Source of the DNA: Chrysomallon squamiferum
Taxonomy: Eukaryota > Mollusca > Gastropoda > Neomphalida > Peltospiridae
Direction: 5' to 3'
Length of the DNA stretch: 25,000 nt
Assembly (NCBI GenBank): GCA_012295275.1
Contig: CM022675.1
Location: 8,910,193 to 8,935,192 of the forward strand
Every line of letters starts with the position of its first letter. Position 1 is the stretch's first letter. The notes below the pieces were generated by a model. It did not search any database. It saw only the letters and a list, made by a program, of their open reading frames with translations, and was not told the origin of the DNA. The translations under genes and the position numbers were made by a program. Positions 10,606-21,244 of the stretch are shown piece by piece.

Positions 10606-10607
<2 letters not shown>
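9900..10607. other. TTTA repeat and poly-T-rich DNA upstream of exon 1
   Basis: (TTTA)n at 9936-9980, TTA triplets, and poly-T runs at ~10101-10114, 10207-10221, 10395-10406 and 10490-10502. No coding segment is seen. The repeated poly-T tracts resemble pyrimidine tracts, but no supported exon follows them. Confidence 0.6.

Positions 10608-10686
<79 letters not shown>
10608..10686. repeat. (ATA)n/(TTA)n palindromic microsatellite
   Basis: About 16 AAT-type triplets (10608-10652) turn directly into about 11 TTA-type triplets (10653-10686). The two halves are complementary and form a near-perfect AT-only palindrome 150 bp upstream of the exon 1 acceptor. It can extrude as a cruciform in DNA or form a hairpin in RNA. 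Confidence 0.9.
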
Positions 10687-10689
<3 letters not shown>

Positions 10690-10837
10690 ATTATTTTTTG
10701 TTTGTTTATTGGTTTTGACTGATAGATCTGTACTTCACTGAAATTAGTCTCCATTTACAAATGAATAAGAAGAAAAAAAAGAAAATTATCATTATTTTAA
10801 TTAATTTATTAATTAATCTTTAATTATTATCTTTCAG

Positions 10838-10933
10838 TTTGTGTACAGCTTGGTTATGCTATGAGCAAAGAGGAAAAGTCGTCACCCAGTCCTAGTGGCC
10901 ATGGACTCTTTGATGCAACAAACCACCTACTTG
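10838..10933 (+). CDS. BAZ2B: BAZ2B-like exon 1 (first recognised coding exon, residues 1-24)
   Basis: The acceptor CTTTCAG ends at 10837 and the donor GTTAGAG starts at 10934. An ATG at 10861 (G at -3, a fair initiation context) opens MSKEEKSSPSPSGHG and runs in phase 1 into exon 2. An earlier ATG at 10856 is out of frame and stops at once. No in-frame stop separates the acceptor from the ATG, so the start could also lie in an upstream exon; the presence of an acceptor means that at least one further 5' exon exists, either within 1-10,800 or outside the window. The donor is not strong, and its surroundings are repeated downstream in intron 1. The assignment rests on the phase match and on a hydrophilic, Ser/Pro-rich start that is plausible for this family. 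Confidence 0.7.
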
Positions 10934-11623
10934 GTTAGAGTTATCTACCTTTATTTTCAAAAATTCTTTTTTCAGTTCATTCAGTGACTGATGATTAAAT
11001 ATAATAATAATTTTATAGTAATAATGAATTATAAATCTCAGGCAATAACTTAAGAATATTAATTTGTTGTATCAAAATATTTTTATGGAACAGATCACCT
11101 CCTTTGTTGCAGTTATCTACCTTTATTTTTGAAAATCTTTTTCAGTTTATTCATGGTTAATTTAAATCTTTATTAATAATGGATTTATAAATATTAGTCA
11201 GTAACTCAAGAATATCAATTTAAGGACTTTTCATGCAAGAAACAACCTATTTTGTTAGAGTTATGTGCCTTTTATTTCTAAAAGTTTTTAGTTTTGTTTT
11301 TGTTTTAGTTTATTCAAATCACTGAGTAATTTAATGTGTTGGTATTTTTAGTCTAATATAATAATGACAAACAATGTATGTCAGTCAATAACTCATAAAT
11401 ATTAATTTATTGTTCCATCAGCCTTTCAATGAACAAGTTTAGAGTTATCTAACTTCAGTACTGCTGATTTTCAAATAGTTCTTATCATGAATAATTTATA
11501 TATATATATATATGTTAATTTTCACAGCCTAATAATTAAACATATGAATATTAATGAATTTTGATGTAACGCAATTTCTAATTACAAATTAGCCATCGGT
11601 TTCATACATTTTCAAATAATTCA

Positions 11624-11677
<54 letters not shown>

Positions 11678-12575
11678 TTATAATTATTTGAATCATTTAT
11701 TATTATTTACATACACATTATTCAGGTTATTTATTTTCAGTTTTTTTTAATAAAAATTTTAAAATGGAGTTGATAAAAGACTGGAGAAGTCTAATTGGCT
11801 ATCAAAAAAAATGGACACACCCTTGCATAACCATCTTCCTGAATTCTTAATATATTCTTAACCCTACTTTTTATTTATTTATTAATTTATGTCAATTTTA
11901 AATATATATATATACATATATATATATTTTATTTTTTTCTTTCTTTCTTTCTTTTCCTGCACAGGTCCACCCCCCATCAGCAGTGATTCCACCTCTAGTC
12001 CTAACCTGGTTTTCCCTCATCTTGGTCACCTCCCATCGTTTTCCCTGCTCTCCCCACCCCCTGGATTCCCTCCCGCGGCTTTCTTTGGATCACTGGGATT
12101 AGTTAATCCATTTCACGCGTTCGCTCATGGAACCAATCCTATTACAGGTGAGAGCTCAGCCATTACCGTACTTCGCTTTTTTTTTTTTTTTTACCTGTTG
12201 AGATATTATTTCTGGTCTTAATTTTATTATTATTATTATTATTATTATTATATTATTATTATTACTATTGTTTTGCTGCTGTCACTGTTATTAGTATTAT
12301 TATAGTGTTATTATTATTATTGCAGTTATTATTATTATTATATCATTTAATAATCAGTTATTAGAAGGAAATGTTTTGTAACATGGTTTTATAATTATGA
12401 TTTTATGTTTAAGTAATGTTCATATGGACACATTTTTGTGTATGTGTGTGGATGTGTGTGTGTGTGTGTTTGTGAGTGTGTTTCTCTGTGTGTATGAACA
12501 TATAAAGCATACATTTTACATATTTAAAACCAACATACAAACATAAAAACAAATACAGCCACACACACAGACATA

Positions 12576-12649
<74 letters not shown>

Positions 12650-13233
12650 TACATACATTCAACATAGAGATACTTCTCTATTTAAGTTTGTAAATGTATT
12701 TCTAACAAGAAGAAATATCTGTTTGCGAAAGAATTCGGTTAAAAGATTTGCTTAGGAATAAATTTTTGATTAAGTTTTTATTTACTGAAAAAAAAAGAAA
12801 TATGTATTATTACATTGATGTATATAAAGGTTGTTTCTGTTTTAATTTAAATTATATTTTTATTATAAAAAAAAACAAAAACAAAAAACAACAAAATTAA
12901 TAAATAGTTATCTTTATAAATAATGTATGTTTGGCTCCAGGTAAAATTAATGGGAAAGATAGCATGGAAGTTAAAATAGAAGTATTTTTAATAATGTGTG
13001 AGATAAATAACATATGAAATAAATACTGCTTTTTAATAATGGAAACTGATACAAATTACCTGTCTTATTTTTTTTTTTCTTATTAATTTTTTTTTATGAA
13101 AGCTTATATTTTAATGTATTTTATTTAAATTGCATTTAAATATTATTATTATGATTATTATTATTAACCACCTTTAATATTATTTTAATTGTTATTGTCA
13201 TTATTACTATTACAATTACTATAGTATTGTTAA

Positions 13234-13264
<31 letters not shown>

Positions 13265-14828
13265 TATATTATATTATTATTATTTATATTATTATTATTA
13301 TTATTATTATTATTTATTATTATTATTATTATATTTTTGTTGTAAAATCTAAATATACCCAGCATGCCACTGTCTTTATTTTGGTTGTTTTCTTTTTTTT
13401 TTTTCTTTTTTACTCAAATTTTAATTTTTCCTCTTCGTCTTCATTTCTGTTTTGTCTAAAAGTTCTAATGATAATTTTTACTAACACAAAATGGTTGACA
13501 CCAGGTGGCGCTGAATGGTGGCGATCTGCTTCTGAGCATGCCCGGAGATTGGCGGGTGGAGCAGGGGTGGAGTATTATGCTGGTAGCCTTGGCAACAACC
13601 TTTCCCAGACGTTTACAACTCTTGACGGACGTCTGGAACTTAGCCAGTCGGGGCTGGAAATCTTTCTTAGGTCTCCAAACGATGTAGACAGCAGTAAGAG
13701 TCATCATAGCTGTTGTCATCGATGTTGTTGTCGTTTGTTGTTGTTGTTGTCGTCGTTGTTTTGGTGTTGTGTAGTTTGTTGCACATAGTTGTTGCGCAAA
13801 TTTTGAGTTTTTAAAAAATGGCCGTTTCGAGAATGTTTTTAACTGGTATATACTGAAATACTAGTTTTTTATTTTATTTTATTTTTTTATTTATTTTTTT
13901 GCTGTTTTAATTTGAATTTTTTAAATTCTGTAGTAAGTAGTACATCTACTGGATTTAAAAATTATTATTATTATTTATTTTTATTTTTTTTCAAATTTCT
14001 TACCGAATTATTGAATTTTCTGTCTGTTAATTCTACAGTGAGTTATTGGATTTTGAGCTGATTGATTTCATACTCAGTTATTGGATTCTGTTTTGTTTTA
14101 TCATTCCATTTCTGAATAACCTGATTTTGTTGTTGTAATTCACTATTGGGTTTTTTGTTGGCATCGCCTTCCCTACCCACCCTAATTTCACCCCCACCTT
14201 GTCAGTATAATGGTCTTCTTTGGTGTTTTAATTAATTTGTTCATCTGTTCATCTGTTACTGACATGAAAAGTATTTTGTCTGTCAGTTTGTTTTGTGTGG
14301 ATCACATTATGAGATTCATGCTTCTGTTTTACTAATATTTAACAGTTTAGTTTTAAGACTATGGGCTTGACATCCTCCAAGATATAGAATCAGTGCAGAT
14401 CAGTGGACTGAATTATTAATTTCCCTTTCTAATTAGTGCTCCATGAAGGCTAGTGTTTGTTATGCTGTTGTTGTTTTTTTGTCGGAGAACATGGTTATGA
14501 ATATAATTCCTTGTTAATAATGGTGGCATGCTTTTGAATATTGTCATTCTTTTGAAATAATGTCTTCAGTATTCTTTATTTTTTTTAATTTATTGTTATG
14601 TTAATATAATTTTAACAAGTTTTATTTTAATCATGACTTGTCTAGACTTGTTAAAAAAAAAAATATATATATATATATTTATTTTTTATGGAAACATTTC
14701 ATTATGTTTTCTTTTCTGCTTCCTTTTTTTATATTTTCTTTCATTATAGAAATCTAAAAAAAAATAAAAAACAAAATTATTCTTATAATAAATAAAAAAT
14801 AAATAAATAAATAAAAAATAAATAAATA

Positions 14829-14864
<36 letters not shown>

Positions 14865-16065
14865 TGGTTTACAAATTTTTTAAATTATAATTTTATTACT
14901 ATTTTTAAATTCTGTGGTCATAATTTCTGGTCAAAAATTATTTAATTAAAATTAATGTTAATAAAATATTATTAATTTTTTTTTTTTTTTTTTTTTGGAC
15001 ATTTTTTTAATATAATATTATTTATTTTTTTTGGACATCTGATTTTTTTTAAAAAATATAATATATATATATTTTTACATTGTTCATCTATCAATCATTT
15101 TTTATATAAAAAAACTACATACATATATATATATATATTTTTTTTTTTACATTGTTGTTAATTACATTTATTTCTTAAACAAATCTTAATTTCTTTGTTT
15201 TAGCAAATCACAGTAGATGACATAGATTCAGATACACATGCTTATTTTTTAATTAATTTTTTTTTTTTTGATATTTTAAATTATTTTACCATCCATCCTT
15301 CTCTCTCTATTATTTTTTCTTTTCTCTTTTATCTCTTTTTTTTTCTTTTTTCTATTCCTGTTTCTCAAACATACTGAGAAAATTACTTGAAGTTCATGGA
15401 TACATGTAAAAAAAAAAAAAAAATAATAATAAAAAATTGAACAAGAAAGAAAAACAACAAAAGAAAGAGAGGAGTGAAAATAAATTAACAAAAATTAGAA
15501 TAAATAATGAGAAAATAAACAAAAATAAATCACAAAGTTCTGAATCTAATAAGTAATATCAGATTAATAAACAGATTTTTTAATTTAGTTAGTTGCTGCA
15601 TTGAAATAAATATCAAAGGAAGGGAGATAATTCACAAAATTTGTTGAATTAAATTATTTAAATGATGAATGCAGTAAAAACGGATTACAAAAACAAGAAA
15701 AAACCTGTACATGTATGCATATATTATACACCCACGCATGCCCGCACACACACACACTCACACAAATGTACACTAACCAATAGTTATTAAATAAAATTTA
15801 TTTTGAACCTTTTCAAGTAAAATATGAAGAAAAGCAAGCTATTGAAGTAGAAGTGTTAAGAAAATGGATAGAATTTTTTTTATACATCAGTATGATTTTT
15901 GATGATGATGATGATGATAATAATAGTATCAATCATAATAGTAATAATAATAATAGTAATAATAATGATAATAAAATTAATAACAGCAATACAATTTAAT
16001 ATTAATAATCAAAATAGTGATAAAAGTAACAGTTAAATTAATAATGGTAATGCATTTTATTGATG

Positions 16066-16099
<34 letters not shown>

Positions 16100-16177
16100 C
16101 AATAATAATATATTAATAAATTTAATAAAAATGATGATGATAATAGTAATAATAGTAACAATAAAATTAATATTAGA

Positions 16178-16215
<38 letters not shown>

Positions 16216-16792
16216 CAATAATAACAGTAATAATAATAAAATGAATAAATAATAAAAAATGATGATGATAATAGTATAATAGTAAAAATAAAATTAATAA
16301 TAGAAATAATGATAATAATAATAATAATAATAACAACAGTAATAATAATAAAATTAATAAATTTAATAAAAATTATGATAATAATAGTAATAACAGTAAA
16401 ATTAATAATAGAAATAATAATAATAATAATAACAGTAATAATAAAATTAATAAATTTAAAATGAACATGATAATAGTAATAATAGTAACAGTAAAATTAA
16501 TAATAATAATAATAGAAATAATAATAATAAATAATAATAATAATAATAATAATAACAATAACAGTAATAATAATAAAATTAATAAATTTAATAAAAATGA
16601 TGATGATAATAGTAAGAATAGTAACAATAAAATTAATAATAGAAATAATAATAATAATAATAACAGTAATAATAATAAAATTAAGAACAATAATACAATT
16701 TAATAAAAATGATGATGATAATAGTAATAATAGTAAAAATAAAATTAATAATAGAAACAATAATAATAATAATAATAATAATAATACTAACA

Positions 16793-16831
<39 letters not shown>

Positions 16832-18015
16832 TTAATAAATTTAATAAAAAAGATGATGATAATAGTAATAATAGTAACAGTAAAATTAATAATAGAAATA
16901 ATAACAACAACAATAACAACAACAACAACAATGGTGTGTAATTTCTCGCGTTTGTTCTTCAGGTTCCCTTCTCTCAGGGGCTGTCAAACAGATGGCCGAG
17001 CACGCTGCAGCATTGGCATCTTCGCAGTCGCAGCACAGCAATTCCAAGTCGGCTACGAAGACGTCCAGCAACTCCCTTCTCAACGGCAGTGCGTCATTTC
17101 TCGAACAATCGCCAAAGTTGATCAGGAAGAGGAAACCGAAGTCGGTGAAAACTACATCGGTCCTGTCGTCTTCTTCATCGTCTCTGGGAAAACCATTGCC
17201 ATCATCGCCGTCACCACTGTGTGTATCATCGGCATCCCATGAACGCAGCATTTTAAAAGTGAGGAATGTTTTTTTTGTTTTTTTATTTATCAGTGATTTT
17301 TAAATATTTAAATGAGAGAGGTCAAAGTGTAGGTGGGACAGGGTATGATAAATTTTGTTTATTTGCATATGTTACCTGAATTAATATTTAAATGAGTGAG
17401 GTCAAATTAAAATGGGGTTGGAGTTAATAAATTATTTACAAATGTTTTTTTTGTGATTTAATATTTAAATGAGTGAGGTCAGGATTTGCATACCATATTT
17501 TGTTTATTTACAGATTATTAGTTTAATTTCTTGTTAAACTGTTGTGGTGAATAGTTTACCTAAATATACACTGTATAATGATTGTTACTGGAGACCAGAC
17601 TTTGCCTATAATAAAGTATCGTAATGTGTTAAATCCTTTTGGTTTTTAGAATTCTTGCAATTCATTCATGTGTATTTTCCAAATTTATTTTTACATCTTT
17701 TTATAATATTCTTGTTATTATTTATTTATTTTTAATTTTGCATGCTTATTTTTATTCTACTGTTTGTTTGATTGATTGATTGAATAAGCATAATTTTATT
17801 TAATTTTATTTTATTTTATTTTATTTTATTTATTTATTTATTTATTTATTTATTTTATATATGCTTATTTTTAATTTATTGTTTGCTTGATTGATTGATT
17901 CTGCATTATTTATTTTATTTTTTTATTTATTTTTTTATTTATTTATATATGCTTATTTTATTTTATTGTTTGACTGACTGATTGATTGATTGATTTTGGA
18001 TTATTTTATTTTATT

Positions 18016-18046
<31 letters not shown>

Positions 18047-19697
18047 TTTTTCTATCTATTTCAGAAATCACTGGAAAACTCTGAAAGGCACAACAACAAC
18101 GGCGTCCTGACACACGACAGCGACAGCCACCCTGATGCCAGCTCTGTCAGCTCCAGCCTCAGCGATGACAGCTCCGGGAACGACGATGTCGGAAGATCAT
18201 CGTCATCGATCATGACAGACTTTGAGAAGAAAGCCGGGGCCCTAGCTCACCAAATAGACGGGCTGAAGAAAAAACTCCTAGCTGACCAGATCAGACACAG
18301 GATGCAGTCGAAAGCAGGCAGTCCATCATCATCATCATCGCTGTTGTCATCATCGTTATCGTCATCGCAGAACTTGCATAATAAGAACAGAGGCCATCGC
18401 GTGAAGTCGACGAAAAGTCTGTTGTCAAATAATTTGTCATTGCAGGATTCGGAGGTGATTAGCTTGTTCATGTATTTTAGTGTCTGTGTGATCCTGAATT
18501 TTTCATATATTTAGTTCCATATATTTAGTCTCTGTATCATCCTATATGTTTTATATATTTAGTTTCATATATTTAAGCATCTACAGGGTGTCCACAAAGT
18601 CTGGGTACATAAGGGATTAACACATGCTTTTAAAATAAAATAGTTTTATTTAATTCTAATGTTAATAAATAATGTTTTCAATATGATTTCCATCACTTTC
18701 AATGCATAATTCTTTAGACAGAGCCATCATTTGATCTGGGTAAGAAAAATAACATAAATAAATAACATAGTAAAATTCCCCATGTACCCAGACTTTGTGG
18801 ACACCCTGTATTTTGTATTTTTCATATATTTAGAATCTATATCATCCTATATTTTTCATCTATTTAGCACCTATATCATTCTATATTTTTCATCTATATA
18901 GTTTCATATATTTAGAATCTATATCGTTCTATATTTTTCATCTATTTCGTTTCTGTATCATGCCTGTTGAGCCAGAATATTTTTATGTTGAGTTTTTTTT
19001 AGCCATCTTTTCTTTTTCCCCTAGTTTATTAAAATTAATAGTGTTATTGATTTCAAGTGTGCAGATTTTATTAAAATTGAAAAATGAGATCTGTTTTTTT
19101 ATAACAATCGGTAATGTTAACTGATTTTATACTGTTTACTTATTAGGCAATCATTAATTTTTAAAAAATAATCAAAAGTATTCAAAAAGAATCAAAATAA
19201 AAAAATAAATAAATAAAAAAAATAAAAATTGTATTCATTTATAAGAATATTTACTTCCTTATTTCTTTGTAGTCACATATATTTTTCATTATTTGGGTTC
19301 TTTAATTTATTTCTAAATTTTTAATTACTAAATTTTGTATTAGTTTTTAGTTTATTTTTTTTATAAATCAGTTAATTAATCTATTATTCTAAATTCATTA
19401 ATTAATTTTATCAGCAACAGAAACACAGGCAGCAGGAGCTCAAAATGCAGCTTGAAGCTGAACTCAAACAACAACAACTGAACTTAAAACTGATGAGGAA
19501 AAAACAGAAAGAAAAGTCTGACGAGCAGCAGCAGCATCAACAACAACAACAGCAGCAGCATCAGCAGCATCTAGAACAGCCCACAGCATCAACATCATCA
19601 TTGTCATTAACCAGTCATTCATTGAGTCACACGTCCAGTCCAACATCATCACTAAAACTTCACATCAGCAAATCAGTTTTACAGGTAGGTTACTTTT

Positions 19698-19760
<63 letters not shown>

Positions 19761-21213
19761 TTTGTCTTTGTCTTTGTCTTTGTCTGTGTGATTGTGTTTA
19801 TGTGTTTTCAAAAACAGAGGTAATTTAGTAAAAAATAAACAAACCCAAACATCCATTTAATAAATTATACTTCTTTTTATGTATCATAGACAAGATATTT
19901 AAAAGATTTTTATGAAATATATATATATTTATTTATAAATATTGATATATATAATTATGTCTGTATATATATTGGTATATATTTGTATTAATTGCATGAT
20001 ATATATACACATATAAATGTATATGGATATATTTATACACACATATATATGTATATATATCATGCAATTAATACAAACAGTGGCAAGATATAATTAGATA
20101 CTATTCTTACTACAATACATTACTTGTTATTTACTTGTATATATTATTCAGTTTCACATTTAGTGTTTAATTACTGGTTTAGATATTAAAAGACAGTTTT
20201 GAAAATGGTGATTTCTGTATTTTTAATTTGTTTTTCTCAAAACAAGCATTTGAATCATGCTGAAGGGGAGGAAATTCCAGGTACTTCAAATGTAAACCAG
20301 AACTCTTCAGACAGTGATGATGTTTCAGATTCAGGTTTGTAGTTAGTTATAAAACATCTCGTTTTAATAATAATGATAATAATAATTTTATGTTTGTGAT
20401 ATTTGAAACATAAGAATATTTTTATATATTGAACACGTTAGTAAAAAAAAATAACAAAAATTGAAATAAAATTTAAAAAAATAAATAGATAAATATAAAT
20501 AATATAAATAAATAAAATATAATAATAATAATAATAATAATAATAAAATAATAAAATAATAATAAAATAATAATAAACAATAATAAAAATAATAATAATT
20601 AGTAATAATAGTAATAATAATAATTAGTAATAATAATAATAATAGTAATAATAATAATAATAAAAATAATAATAATAATAACATTTTGCAGAAATTTTAT
20701 TTCAAAAGATTTTAAAAAAATACCTTTTACATAAACAACATTAAACTGTTAAGTAACATTCATTTCTTTCAAATAATAAATAAACAAACAAAAAAACACA
20801 AAACTTTAAATTTAAAAAAAAACAAAAACAAAAACTTTTTTCAGATTCCAACGATGACGATTCCAATGACTCTAATGGCAGCAGTGATTCTGACAAAGAC
20901 CAATCTCAGAGTGAGGCTGGGAGCTCACTGTCACATGACCAGGTGGGTGTGGACGGAGAGGCTCCACCAATCAAACGCCGGAAGCTCGTCACGAACGAAT
21001 CGGATCTGCGGATACCACTGGAGCATGGCTGGCGTCGCACCACGACGATTCACACCATGGGAAGGCGTGGTATTGTGGGCGAGGTTTTGTACTCCGCCCC
21101 TTGCGGGAAGAAGATGAAAACCATACCGGATGTGATGAGGGTGAGGAGAGATAATTTAAAAAAAATTTTAAACAAAATTTAAAAAAAATAAAAATATAAT
21201 AAATAAATTTATT

Positions 21214-21244
<31 letters not shown>

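Larger units (their letters stand above)
18477..18960 (+). repeat. Degenerate ~35-45-bp repeat (TATCATCCTATATTTTTCAT) split by the MITE
   Basis: The words TTTCATATATTTAG, ATCTATATCATCCTATATTTTTCATCTATTTAG and variants recur on both sides of the mariner-type element (18477-18580 and 18815-18960). The array starts close to the exon 5 donor and was present before the element inserted. Confidence 0.75.

Noticed and set aside
10856-10864. ATG at 10856 as start codon
   Set aside because: Followed by CTA TGA, giving a two-codon frame; the in-frame ATG is at 10861.
13465-13719. Minus-strand frame opposite exon 3
   Set aside because: Shadow of a GC-richer coding exon; the plus strand carries the conserved GAEWWR motif and good splice sites.
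15977-16941. Several long poly-Asn/Ile/Leu frames on both strands
   Set aside because: All lie in the AAT-based satellite; open in many frames because the repeat lacks stops in some registers.
16886-17251. 121-codon minus-strand frame opposite exon 4
   Set aside because: Shadow of exon 4 (Ser codons read as Asp/Glu on the reverse strand) plus AAT-array sequence.
20854-21117. Alternative plus-strand frame over exon 8 (starting MTIPMTLMAA)
   Set aside because: Out of frame with the MBD; the other frame carries the conserved GW and APCGKK motifs.
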